A stretch of 45,136 bases of DNA, taken from positions 1-45,136 of the forward strand of contig CALJUL010000013.1 of NCBI GenBank assembly GCA_937975725.1, written 5' to 3'. Positions 7,398 to 18,135 of this stretch are shown here, in pieces. Both the position numbers and the translations under genes were made by a program. Each line of letters opens with the position of its first letter. Position 1 is the first letter of the stretch. The notes beneath the pieces are model-generated. The model was not told the origin of the DNA. It made no database searches and was given only the letters and a program-made list of their open reading frames with translations. The stretch comes from an uncultured Pseudoxanthomonas sp. Its GTDB lineage: Bacteria > Pseudomonadota > Gammaproteobacteria > Xanthomonadales > Xanthomonadaceae.

Positions 7398-7625
7398 ATG
7401 GCAGGCAGCGGATGGCCCGAAGACGGCCGCACCACGCAACGGATACTGGAGGCGCTCGTGCGCAGGCTGGTCGAACAGCGGCTGCTTTCGCCGGCCGACG
7501 TGGAGGCCCTGCTGGAGGAAGCGGCGCGCGGCATCGACATCGTCGGCGACGAACTGACGCCACAGGCGGCCCAGGCCATCGTGCGCGACGAACTGCTGCC
7601 GGCCTTCCTGCCGCGGCAACCCTAG
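7398..7625 (+). CDS. Small conserved-looking protein, unknown function
   Basis: Protein of 75 aa. ATG 7398 is preceded by CAGGAG at good spacing; a longer frame from 7341 lacks a site. It is helical and acidic: RILEALVRRLVEQRLLSPADVEALLEEAARG, then a second helix ending ELLPAFLP. No family is recognised. It is divergent from the DUF2945 gene (80-nt shared upstream region) and converges on cbpM, ending 30 nt from it. Confidence 0.65.
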   Translation: MAGSGWPEDGRTTQRILEALVRRLVEQRLLSPADVEALLEEAARGIDIVGDELTPQAAQAIVRDELLPAFLPRQP

Positions 7626-7655
7626 CGGTTCGCGCTGCATGGCCACGCCGCGCGC

Positions 7656-7964
7656 TCAGGCCGGGCCGTCGCGCCCGGGATCCGGCAACCCGGCCCCGGC
7701 GACCTGGCCGCGCAGTTCGGCCAGCAGCCGGCGCAGGCCGTGGATCTGGTCGATGAGGTGCAGCGCCACGTCGATGCCCTCCTCGTTCACGCCCAGGTCG
7801 TCGGACAGGTCGCGGACCAGGTAGGCGCGCGCCACGTCCACTTCGGTCAGTTGCATGCGGGCCGCGGTACCGGCGGGGGTGATCCACGCCTTCTCGATCC
7901 AGACGGCCACCGTCTCGCGGCCGAGGCCGGACTGGGCCAGGAAATCTTCCAGGTCGACGTTCAT
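7656..7964 (-). CDS. cbpM: Chaperone modulatory protein CbpM
   Basis: Protein of 102 aa, normal for CbpM. It has the MerR-like N-terminal helix-turn-helix (LEDFLAQSGLGRETVAVWIEKAWITP) followed by a helical half (VALHLIDQIHGLRRLLAELRGQ). CbpM binds the J-domain of CbpA and blocks its co-chaperone activity with DnaK. The ATG overlaps the cbpA stop by 4 nt (ATGA) with GAGGAG upstream, so CbpM is made in step with CbpA. Confidence 0.92.
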   Translation of the reverse strand: MNVDLEDFLAQSGLGRETVAVWIEKAWITPAGTAARMQLTEVDVARAYLVRDLSDDLGVNEEGIDVALHLIDQIHGLRRLLAELRGQVAGAGLPDPGRDGPA

Positions 7965-8856
7965 GCCGTCTGCTCCTCGCGCGGACGGTGCGCCTGCCCC
8001 GCGCTCCAGTGGCTGACGAAATCCTTGAGTTCGGCATCGCCGCCCTTGGGAAGCGCGATGCGCAGCCTGACGTACTCGTCCCCGCGCCCGCCGCCGCGGC
8101 GCGGCAGGCCGTGCCCTTTCACCCGCAGGCGGCTACCGCCGTCGGAACCGGGCGGCACGTTCAGATCGACGTGGCCGGTGGGCGTGGGTACGCGGACCTG
8201 CCCGCCCAGCACGGCCTCGCGCAGCGAGATGGGCACTTCCAGGGACAGGTCATCGCCGTCCACGGCGAAACGCGGGTCCGGGACGATCTCCAGTTCGATC
8301 AGCGCGTCTCCGGGCTGGCCGTGCTCGCCGCCGGGCGCGCCCTTGCCGCGCAGCCGCAGCGTCTGCCCCGGCACGATCCCCGCCGGCACGGCCACGTCCA
8401 GGGTGCCGCCGGTCGGCAGGGTCAGCCGTGTGCGGGTGCCGGCGATGGCGTCGGCCAGACTGATCGGCATGCGGTAGTGCAGGTCCTGGCCGCGGCGGTG
8501 GGCGCGCGCCTGCGCGCTCCGGCGCAGCAGTTCGGCGAACGGATCGTCGCCCTCGGCGAAGTCGGCGTAGCCGGCATCGTCGCCGTAGGCCGGTTCGGCG
8601 CCGGCATAGTCGCGGTAATAGCGGTGCTGCGGGCGCTCGGCGCCGGTCTCGTCGATTTCGCCGGCATCGAAGCGCTTGCGCTTGTCCGCATCGCCCAGCA
8701 GGCGGTAAGCATTGGCGACGTCCTTGAAGCGTTCCTCGGCCGCCTTGTCGCCGGGGTTGAGGTCCGGGTGCAGCTTGCGCGCGAGCCGGCGATACGCCTT
8801 CTTGATGTCGTCCAGGCTGGCGTCGCGCGCCACGCCCAGGGTCTCGTAGGGATCGC

Positions 8857-8860
<4 letters not shown>
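7961..8860 (-). CDS. cbpA: DnaJ-like co-chaperone CbpA
   Basis: Protein of 299 aa from GTG 8860, with GGAGGG just upstream. The J-domain spans about 4-68 with the HPD motif at 31-33. A Gly/Asp/Tyr-rich linker follows, then two DnaJ C-terminal beta domains (about 125-290); there is no zinc-finger domain, as in CbpA. It stimulates DnaK, and E. coli CbpA also binds curved DNA. The GTG overlaps the stop of the upstream molybdoenzyme gene (GTGA), an unusual coupling, and cbpM follows with a second 4-nt overlap. Confidence 0.95.
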
Positions 8861-11163
<2,303 letters not shown>

Positions 11164-11363
11164 GGCGACAGCGCTCCGGCAATGCGACAGGTCGCCAGTT
11201 AAGCACTTTCCCGGGGTGGGCTCCAGCCATCGCCCGGCCCGCACGGCGCTGCCGCGCGCCAGTGAAACGGGCTATTCTCGCGGCGTGGCCCGCGGGCCGG
11301 CGCTTCCTCCAAGGGGATTCGCCGGCACCTGCGACGGGCGCCATCCACGCCATCGGGGGAACG

Positions 11364-12218
11364 ATGCTCGAGTCGGGGCAGGCTGCGCGGACGCTGCCGC
11401 CGGGGTGCACCGGCCGGCACGTCCTGCGTCGGCACGGCGACCGCGAGGACGCCGTGGACGACGCCGTGGCCGAGGAAGTGCCCATCGCCTTCGCCTGCAA
11501 CGGGGAGCCGTTCGCGGTGATGATGGCCACGCCCTGCGACCTGGAGGATTTCGCGCTGGGCTTTTCGCTCGCCGAAGGACTGGTGGAGCGGCCGGAGCAG
11601 GTGCTCGGAGTCGAGGCCAGGCCGCGGCTGGAAGGCATCGAACTGGCGATCCGCGTGTCCGCCGACGCGCCCGGCGCGCAGCAGCGGGCCGGCGCGGAGA
11701 GGACGCTGCCGGGACGCGCCGGCTGCGGACTGTGCGGCACCCGCCTGCTGGAAGACGCCGTGCGTGCGCCCGCGCCGCTGGCGCATGCCACGGCCTTCGC
11801 GGCGACGGCGCTGCGCCGGGCGCTGGACGCGCTGCCCCTGCACCAGCCGCTCAACGCGGCCACCGGTTCCACCCATGCCGCCGCCTGGGCCGACGCCGAA
11901 GGCCGCATCCGCTGCGTGCGCGAGGACGTGGGCCGACACAACGCGCTGGACAAGCTGGTCGGCGCGCTGCACCGCGAAGGCCATGCGCCGCCCGCGGGCA
12001 TGCTGCTGATCTCCAGCCGCGCCAGCTACGAGATGGTGACCAAGGCCGCGCGCGCCGGCATCGGCATGGTCGCCGCGGTATCGGCGCCGACCGCGCTGGC
12101 GATCGAACTGGCCCGCGGCGCGGGCATCGGCCTGGTCGGCTTCGCCCGCGCCGGCGGCTACAACGTGTACGCGCATCCCGAACGCCTCCTCCCCTGCCCC
12201 GACGCCCCCGCCGCATGA
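11364..12218 (+). CDS. fdhD: FdhD, sulfur carrier for formate dehydrogenase-type enzymes
   Basis: Protein of 284 aa from ATG 11364. It has the conserved cysteine pair CGLCG at Cys121 and Cys124, the same positions as in E. coli FdhD, an EEVPIAFACNGEPFAVMMATP start block and the ISSRASYEMVTKAARAGIGMVAAVSAPTALAI block. FdhD passes sulfur from IscS to the molybdenum cofactor before insertion. The 200-bp region up to the divergent molybdoenzyme gene (11164-11363) must hold both promoters; I see no certain elements there. Its stop overlaps the next start (ATGA). Confidence 0.95.
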   Translation: MLESGQAARTLPPGCTGRHVLRRHGDREDAVDDAVAEEVPIAFACNGEPFAVMMATPCDLEDFALGFSLAEGLVERPEQVLGVEARPRLEGIELAIRVSADAPGAQQRAGAERTLPGRAGCGLCGTRLLEDAVRAPAPLAHATAFAATALRRALDALPLHQPLNAATGSTHAAAWADAEGRIRCVREDVGRHNALDKLVGALHREGHAPPAGMLLISSRASYEMVTKAARAGIGMVAAVSAPTALAIELARGAGIGLVGFARAGGYNVYAHPERLLPCPDAPAA

Positions 12219-12772
12219 ACCACGCCGCCACCCCGCTGTCGCTGCTGGACCCCACCACCCTGGTCGGGTCGACCGTCGTCGCAGGGCTGGTGCTGGCCCT
12301 GGCCGTGCTGCTCTCGCTGGCGCTCAGGCGCAGCACGCGGCGGCTGGAGCAGCGGATGACCGACGTCACCATGCTGCGGTTCGCCAGCGTGCTCGGGCAG
12401 TGGCTGATCTACCTGCTGGCCCTGGCCTTCTATGCACACCTGGTGCCGGAACTGCGCACCCTGGGCACTGCGCTGCTGGCCGGCGCGGGCATCCTCTCGG
12501 TGGTGGCCGGCCTGGCCGCGCAGGACACGCTGGGCAACCTGATCGCCGGTTTCTCGCTGGTGCTGTCGCGGGCGATCCGGGTCGGCGACGAGGTGCGGCT
12601 CTACACCCCGGTAGGCATCATCCCGGCCCGGGTCCAGGCCATCTCGCTGGGCTTCACTTCGTTGACCGATGCGGACGGCAACCACGTGGTGGTGCCCAAC
12701 GGGGTCATCATGACCGGCGCCATCGTGCGGGTGTCGCCGGCCCCCGGCCACGACGGCACGGAGGGCGGGTGA
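12215..12772 (+). CDS. Short MscS-family mechanosensitive channel protein
   Basis: Protein of 185 aa. It has three hydrophobic segments at about 16-38, 50-72 and 75-95, then the MscS pore-lining helix and beta domain (LAAQDTLGNLIAGFSLVLSRAIRVGDEVRL, and the HVVVPNGVIM block). It stops after the beta domain and lacks the large C-terminal cytoplasmic domain of MscS (286 aa), so it is a minimal form. It sits in the inner membrane. The start overlaps fdhD by 4 nt, so it is in the fdhD operon. Confidence 0.88.
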   Translation: MNHAATPLSLLDPTTLVGSTVVAGLVLALAVLLSLALRRSTRRLEQRMTDVTMLRFASVLGQWLIYLLALAFYAHLVPELRTLGTALLAGAGILSVVAGLAAQDTLGNLIAGFSLVLSRAIRVGDEVRLYTPVGIIPARVQAISLGFTSLTDADGNHVVVPNGVIMTGAIVRVSPAPGHDGTEGG

Positions 12773-12819
12773 CGCCCGCGGCGGCGGGACCGGCGGGCAC
12801 GGCAACGGAGGAGGCTGGC

Positions 12820-13581
12820 ATGGGGCAAGGCGAACGCATCGACGAGTGGCAGGTGCACCAGGCGATCGTCGGCGGCGAGATGTTCCTGGAATACATGCCG
12901 CTGGTGTCGCTGGCGCACGGCGGCCGCTGCGTCGGCGGCGAGGCCCTGGTCCGCTGGCGCCGCGGCGGCACGGTCGTCATGCCGATGGACTTCATCCCCG
13001 CCATCGAGAACACCCCCGTCGCCGGCACCCTGACCTACTGGGTGATCGACACCGTCGCCGAGCAGTTGGGCGACTGGCTGCGGCGGACCCCGGACGTGCA
13101 CGTCGGCATCAACGTGTCGCCGGAGGTGCTCGGCCGCGGCGGGCTGGACTACGCCTCGCGCAAGTCCAGGCTGCTGGACGTCGGCGGGCGCATCCTGCTC
13201 GAAGTGACCGAACGCGGCATCCCCGACCGGCTGGGACTGGAGGAACTGGAGGAGATGTCGCGCGAAGGCATGCAGATCGCGCTGGACGACGTCGGCACCG
13301 ACGGCGGCAACCTGCTGGTGCTGTTCCAGGCGCCGGTCGATGCGATCAAGCTGGACGGGCACGTGGCGCACAGCATCGGCCCCGACGGCGACAGCCCGCT
13401 CCTGCGGCGGATAGCACCGCTGATCCGCGCCAGCGGCAGGACGGTGGTGGCCGAATACGTCGAGCGGCCCGAGCAGGAGGCGGCGTTCCGCGAAGCGGGC
13501 GTGCAACTGGCGCAGGGCTGGCTCTATTCCAGGCCGCTGCCGGCCGCGCAGTTCATCGCCTGGCATGCCGCCCGTTCGTAG
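12820..13581 (+). CDS. Stand-alone EAL-domain protein
   Basis: Protein of 253 aa, GGAGGAGG 6 nt before ATG 12820. The whole chain is one EAL domain with no sensor. c-di-GMP phosphodiesterase residues seen: Glu41 (EAL), Asn98 (NVS), Glu128 (LEVTE), Asp156-Asp157, Lys177 (IKLD), Glu212 and Gln232. Loop 6 reads DDVGTDGGN instead of DDFGTGYSS, and AEGVE reads AEYVE. The metal-binding set is mostly kept but the loop that couples dimerisation to activity is altered, so activity is uncertain. It follows the MscS gene by 47 nt on the same strand. Confidence 0.85.
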   Translation: MGQGERIDEWQVHQAIVGGEMFLEYMPLVSLAHGGRCVGGEALVRWRRGGTVVMPMDFIPAIENTPVAGTLTYWVIDTVAEQLGDWLRRTPDVHVGINVSPEVLGRGGLDYASRKSRLLDVGGRILLEVTERGIPDRLGLEELEEMSREGMQIALDDVGTDGGNLLVLFQAPVDAIKLDGHVAHSIGPDGDSPLLRRIAPLIRASGRTVVAEYVERPEQEAAFREAGVQLAQGWLYSRPLPAAQFIAWHAARS

Positions 13582-13621
13582 GCACGCCCTCTTTCCCCTT
13601 CATCCAGCAACAGGCCCTTCC

Positions 13622-14560
13622 GTGCAGCCCATCCTCGCCCAACAGGTCACCGCCAGCCTCACCCGCGCCGCCATCTTCCTGGTCGTCACCCTCCAGCGCA
13701 CGCACGCCGCCGCCGCGGCATGCCGCAGCCTCTGCGGCGACATGGCCGCGCTGGTGCGCTCGGTCGGTTCGCGCCATCCCGACGCCGCGCTCTCGTGCGT
13801 GACCGGCATCGGCTCGGACGCCTGGGACGGCATCTTCGGCGCCCCGCGCCCACGCGACCTGCACCCCTTCCGCGAGATCCGCGGCCAGCACCACGCCGTC
13901 GCCACCCCCGGCGACCTGCTGTTGCATATCCGCGCCGCGCGCATGGACCTGTGCTTCGAACTCGCCACCCACGCGATGGAGCGCCTCGGCGATGCCGTCG
14001 CCGCCGCCGACGAGGTGCACGGCTTCGGCTATTTCGACAACCGCGACCTGATCGGCTTCGTCGACGGCACCGAGAACCCCGTCGGCGCGGCCGCGGCGGA
14101 GGCGGTCGTGGTCGGCGACGAGGACGCGGCCTTTGCCGGCGGCAGTTACGTGATCGTGCAGAAGTACCTGCACGACCTGCGCGGCTGGAACGCGCTGCCG
14201 GACGCCGAGCAGGAGCGCATCATCGGCCGCAGCAAGCAGGCCAACATCGAGATGGACGATGCGGTCAAGCCGAGCAATGCGCACAACGCGCTGACCACGT
14301 TGGTCGAGGACGGCCGGCAGTTGGAGATCCTGCGCGACAACATGTCCTTCGGCGATGTCGCCAAGGGCGAGTTCGGGACCTATTTCATCGGCTACGCGCG
14401 CTCGCCGCAGCGGATCGAGACGATGCTGGAGAACATGTTCGTCGGCCGGCCGCCGGGCAACTACGACCGCCTGCTGGACTTCAGCCGGGCGGTGACCGGC
14501 AGCCTGTTCTTCGTGCCCTCCGCCGACTTCATGGAGGCGGCATCGGGCAGCGCGGGCTGA
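13622..14560 (+). CDS. Dyp-type haem peroxidase (YfeX-like)
   Basis: Protein of 312 aa from GTG 13622 (VQPILAQQVT...). The start is chosen by comparison with YfeX (299 aa), since no clear ribosome site exists. Signature blocks are GFVDGTENP with the distal Asp, SNAHNALT with the proximal His that binds haem, and FIGYARSPQRIETMLENMF with the conserved Arg. There is no signal peptide, so it is cytoplasmic. These enzymes use hydrogen peroxide to oxidise dyes and porphyrinogens. It converges on the NamZ-type gene, with 13 nt between stops. Confidence 0.92.
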   Translation: MQPILAQQVTASLTRAAIFLVVTLQRTHAAAAACRSLCGDMAALVRSVGSRHPDAALSCVTGIGSDAWDGIFGAPRPRDLHPFREIRGQHHAVATPGDLLLHIRAARMDLCFELATHAMERLGDAVAAADEVHGFGYFDNRDLIGFVDGTENPVGAAAAEAVVVGDEDAAFAGGSYVIVQKYLHDLRGWNALPDAEQERIIGRSKQANIEMDDAVKPSNAHNALTTLVEDGRQLEILRDNMSFGDVAKGEFGTYFIGYARSPQRIETMLENMFVGRPPGNYDRLLDFSRAVTGSLFFVPSADFMEAASGSAG

Positions 14561-14573
14561 CGCGGCCACGGCC

Positions 14574-15893
14574 TCACGGCGACGGGTACCGCAGGTAGCG
14601 CTGGCGCACACGCAGGAACGCCTGCAGCGCGGGCTGCCAGCGCGCCTCCATGGCCTCCGGCGCATCGCCGCGCGCGATGGCCGCGCGCAGCCAGTCCACG
14701 CCCGCCAGCCTGTCGAAGAACGGAGGATCGCCGGGCAGGAAGGCGAAGTCCTTCGGGTGCAGGTCGTGCAGCGCCTTCAGCACCGCGATGCCGGTGCGCA
14801 CCGGGCGGAAGGCACCTCGGTCGGTGACGTGCAACTGCACGCCGGCGCAAGGCTGGCCGGCGTGCTTCGAGAACGTAGGCGTGAACCAGGCCGGGCGGAA
14901 GATCACGCCCGGCAGGTCCTGCGCGTTCAGGCGGTCCGCCAGCGCCTGCGCATCCACCCACGGCGCGCCGAACGTCTCGAACGGCCGAGTGGTGCCGCGG
15001 CCCTCCGACACGTTGGTGCCTTCCAGCAGCCCCATGCCTGGATAGACCAGCGCCGTGTCCGGCGTGGGCATGTTGGGCGACGGCGGCACCCACGGCAGCG
15101 CGCCGCGCAGCGGTTCGTCGCCGCGCCGCCAGCCCTGCATGGGCACCACGTGCAGGTCCGCGCCGATGCCGTATTCCTGGTTGAACAGGCTCGCCAGTTC
15201 GCCCAGGGTCATGCCGTGGCGGACCGGGATGGGGAACATGCCGACGAACGAAGCCAGCGCCGGGTCCAGCACCGGGCCTTCGACCTGCACGCCGCCGAGC
15301 GGATCGGGCCGGTCGGCCACGACCACCGGGATGCCCGCCCGCTTCGCCGCGCGCATCACGCCGGCCAGCGTGTACGGATAGGTGTAGAAGCGCGCGCCCA
15401 CGTCCTGGATGTCGAACACCAGCACGTCGATGCCTTCCAGCATCGCCGGCGCGGGTTCGCGGTGTTCGCCGTACAGGCTGTGCACCGGCAGGCCGGTGGC
15501 CGCGTCGCGGGAAGACGCCACGTGGTCGCCCGCCTGCACGTCGCCGCGCACGCCATGCTCCGGCCCGAACAGGGCCACCAGCCGGAAGTCCGGATGAGCG
15601 GCGAAGCGGTCCACGTCGCTGCGTAGCCGGCTGTCCAGGCCGGTGGCGTTGGTGACCAGTCCCACCCGCTTGCCGCGCAGCAGGTCCAGGCGGTCCTCCA
15701 GCAAGACTTCGATGCCCAGCCGCGGCGCGACCGCGGCGCAATCGCAGGACGGCGCCAGCGCGGCGGCGGCCGGTGCCGCGTGCGCGCTCTCCGGCCCGGC
15801 GCCGCACATCAGCACCAGCGCGAGGAATGCAAGGCCAGCACGCGCCGCGCGCTGGTGCGCCGCGGCTTGGATCGGGGAACGTATCCGGGGCAT
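14574..15893 (-). CDS. namZ: NamZ-type exo-beta-N-acetylmuramidase (DUF1343)
   Basis: Protein of 439 aa from ATG 15893; an in-frame ATG at 15923 would add ten residues and run into the palindrome. It carries a signal peptide (Arg-rich start, LAFLALVLMCGAG core, cut after AHA). DUF1343 blocks are GKRVGLVTNATGLD, FGPEHGVRG, FDIQDVGARFYTY, PNMPTPDTALVYPG, and EGRGTTRPFETFGAPW. B. subtilis NamZ of this family removes MurNAc from the non-reducing end of peptidoglycan fragments. It would act outside the cytoplasm and supply MurNAc. It is divergent from a MurQ-like gene. Confidence 0.9.
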   Translation of the reverse strand: MPRIRSPIQAAAHQRAARAGLAFLALVLMCGAGPESAHAAPAAAALAPSCDCAAVAPRLGIEVLLEDRLDLLRGKRVGLVTNATGLDSRLRSDVDRFAAHPDFRLVALFGPEHGVRGDVQAGDHVASSRDAATGLPVHSLYGEHREPAPAMLEGIDVLVFDIQDVGARFYTYPYTLAGVMRAAKRAGIPVVVADRPDPLGGVQVEGPVLDPALASFVGMFPIPVRHGMTLGELASLFNQEYGIGADLHVVPMQGWRRGDEPLRGALPWVPPSPNMPTPDTALVYPGMGLLEGTNVSEGRGTTRPFETFGAPWVDAQALADRLNAQDLPGVIFRPAWFTPTFSKHAGQPCAGVQLHVTDRGAFRPVRTGIAVLKALHDLHPKDFAFLPGDPPFFDRLAGVDWLRAAIARGDAPEAMEARWQPALQAFLRVRQRYLRYPSP

Positions 15894-15909
15894 AGTGTCA
15901 TTCGGGTTT

Positions 15910-15932
15910 GCTATCGTTGTCATGACGATAGC
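15910..15932. promoter_or_regulatory. Perfect palindrome between namZ and the MurQ-like gene
   Basis: GCTATCGT, 7-nt spacer, ACGATAGC: an 8+8 perfect inverted repeat in the divergent gap, 17 nt before the namZ ATG and 77 nt before the MurQ-like ATG. The size and symmetry fit an operator for a dimeric repressor (RpiR/MurR, LacI or GntR type). No regulator gene is adjacent. The site is seen; its role is inferred. Confidence 0.5.
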
Positions 15933-16008
15933 AGTCCGCGTCCGGCACTGCGCGATGGGGAAGATCGCCGGTCCCGGCCCTCCTTTCCGTTGTCAGGTGA
16001 GCGAAGCG

Positions 16009-18090
16009 ATGTCCCAAACGGCGAAACGCATCATGCGCAGCATGTCCTTCCTTGTCATGGCCGGTGTCCTGGCCCCCGCCGGCGCGCAGTCCGGTCCGGC
16101 CAAGCTGGGCGTGGCGCCCTCGCCGCAATCGCAGGACTTCGTCGCCCACAAGCAGCAGTTCCAGTTGCATACCCTGCTGACCGAGCAGCGGCATCCGCGC
16201 AGCTTCGACCTCAGCACGCGCATCGCTGCCGACACCGCCGACGGACTGGCCGCGCTGCTGTCGGTGGACGAGGACATCGCGAAGGCATTGCAGGGCGTCG
16301 CCGATGATCCCGAACGCCTGGGCAAGCTGGAAGCGGCCTCGCGCGAGATCACCCGCGCCCTGCGCGACGGCCACCGCCTGTATTTCTACGGCACCGGTTC
16401 GACCGGGCGCCTGGCCGAGACCATCGAGAGCGGCCTGTGGCGCCCGTTCTGGCAGCGCGCCGCGCAGTCGCCCGCCATGGCGAAGATCGAGGCGCGCTAC
16501 CCCGGCCTGGGCGAGCGCGTGCGCGGCGAGATCACCGGTGGCGACCGCGCCCTGATCAGTTCGCTGGAAGGTTTCGAAGACCTGCCTGAAATCGGCCGTC
16601 TGCAATTGCAGGACAACGGCATCCGCCCGGACGACCTGGTGTTCGCCGTCACCGAAGGCGGCGAGACCTCGGCAGTGATCGGCACCGCGCTGGCCGCCGC
16701 CGACCAGGCCGGCGCCGACGCGCGCCGCACCTGGTTCGTCTACAACAACCCGGACGACGTGCTGCGCCCGTTCGAGCGCAGCCGCCGCGTGCTGGACGAC
16801 CCGCGCATCGCCAAGATCCCGCTGCCGACCGGGCCGCAGGCCATCACCGGCTCCACCCGCATGCAGGCCACCACCACCAGCCTGTACGTGCTGGGCGTGG
16901 TGCTGGAAGACGCCACCCGCGCGCTGCTGGGCGAAGTGCTGTCGGCCGACGAACTGGCCTCGCTGGGCTTCGGCCAGGCCAGCATCGCCGACCGCCTGCG
17001 CGGCTTCGCCGGCCTGCAACGCATCGCCGCCGCGGCCGCGCCCAAGCTGGCCGCATGGACCGACCGCGAAGCCGCCGGCTACGCGGCCGGGCACCGCGCC
17101 ACCTACCTCGCCACGCGCGCGCTGATGCCGGTGTTCGTGGACGTGACCGAACGCGCACCGACCTTCCGGCTGGCGCCGCTGGACACCGCCGATGCGCCGG
17201 AGCGGCGTTCGTGGATCCAGGTGTGGACGCCGGCCGACGACGCGCAGCAGGCATGGCGCGCCCTGCTGCACCGCCCGTTCCACGGGCTGGACAAGGCGCT
17301 GTATCTGCCGCCGTTCGAGACCGGCATCCAGGACCCCTACCTGCGCGAAGCCGCACTGCGCGGCCTGTCCAACGCCGGCGACGAACAGCAGGCGCTGTAC
17401 GACCTGTCGTATTCGCCGGCCAACATGCGCCGCTGCGGGCCGCAGGCGGGCGATACCGGCGCGCTGATCCTGCTGGGCGCGGAAGCCCAGGCCGCGGCCA
17501 ACCGGCAATGGCTGGAGGCGTTCGCCGCGGCCGGCACGGACCTGGTGCTGGTGTCGGTGTCCGGGCGTCCCCTGCCCGCCGAAGTCCTGCGCGACCTGGC
17601 CGCCCTGCCGCGGCCGGTGCCGGTGATCGCGGTGACCGTGCCGCAGCGCGACGCCTTCGAACTCGACCAGACCATCGCGCTGAAGATGCTGCTCAACGCC
17701 CACTCCACCGGCGTGATGGCCAAGCTGGGCCGCGTGGTCGGCAACACCATGACCAGCGTGCAGCCGGGCAACCTCAAGCTGATCGGCCGCGCCACCTGGC
17801 TGATCCTGTCCCACGTCAACGCCGTGCTGGAAAGCCCCGCGTGGCGCGCCGCCCACGGCACCACCGAACCGCTGTCGTACACCGAGGCCAACGCCGTGCT
17901 GTTCGAAGCCATCGAACAGCGGCGCAACGCCCCCGGCGCCTCGGGCCTGCCCGAAGTGGAACTGTCGGTGGTCGCGGTGCTGGAAGCCCTCAAGACCGGC
18001 AAACCCGTCGACTGGACCGCCGCAGCCACGCAACTGCGTACCCAGGGCTTGAACGCATATCTGAAGCCTTACGCCCGGGACGCGAAGTGA
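16009..18090 (+). CDS. Exported MurQ/GCKR-like double-SIS protein
   Basis: Protein of 693 aa; AGGTGA lies 8 nt before ATG 16009. The N-terminus is a good signal peptide (KRIMR, then SMSFLVMAGVLAPAGA, cut before QS), unexpected for MurNAc-6-phosphate etherase. It then follows MurQ: LLTEQRHPRSFDLST, FYGTGSTGRL (about 126-135), Glu140 and Glu187 aligning with the catalytic Glu pair of MurQ, and TGSTRMQATT. A second SIS-like domain (about 480-600) is inserted before or fused with the MurQ-type STGVMAKLGRVVGNTM block. MurQ itself is about 300 aa; two SIS domains recall eukaryotic glucokinase regulatory protein (about 625 aa). Activity and location are inferred. Confidence 0.8.
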   Translation: MSQTAKRIMRSMSFLVMAGVLAPAGAQSGPAKLGVAPSPQSQDFVAHKQQFQLHTLLTEQRHPRSFDLSTRIAADTADGLAALLSVDEDIAKALQGVADDPERLGKLEAASREITRALRDGHRLYFYGTGSTGRLAETIESGLWRPFWQRAAQSPAMAKIEARYPGLGERVRGEITGGDRALISSLEGFEDLPEIGRLQLQDNGIRPDDLVFAVTEGGETSAVIGTALAAADQAGADARRTWFVYNNPDDVLRPFERSRRVLDDPRIAKIPLPTGPQAITGSTRMQATTTSLYVLGVVLEDATRALLGEVLSADELASLGFGQASIADRLRGFAGLQRIAAAAAPKLAAWTDREAAGYAAGHRATYLATRALMPVFVDVTERAPTFRLAPLDTADAPERRSWIQVWTPADDAQQAWRALLHRPFHGLDKALYLPPFETGIQDPYLREAALRGLSNAGDEQQALYDLSYSPANMRRCGPQAGDTGALILLGAEAQAAANRQWLEAFAAAGTDLVLVSVSGRPLPAEVLRDLAALPRPVPVIAVTVPQRDAFELDQTIALKMLLNAHSTGVMAKLGRVVGNTMTSVQPGNLKLIGRATWLILSHVNAVLESPAWRAAHGTTEPLSYTEANAVLFEAIEQRRNAPGASGLPEVELSVVAVLEALKTGKPVDWTAAATQLRTQGLNAYLKPYARDAK

Positions 18091-18135
18091 CCGGCTGACC
18101 GGCCTTCGCCGCCGCGCATCGCCACGCCCTCCCCT

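Noticed and set aside
15898..18033. A 711-codon minus-strand frame opposite the MurQ-like gene
   Set aside because: Composition is that of a shadow, and the plus strand carries the signal peptide and SIS motifs.
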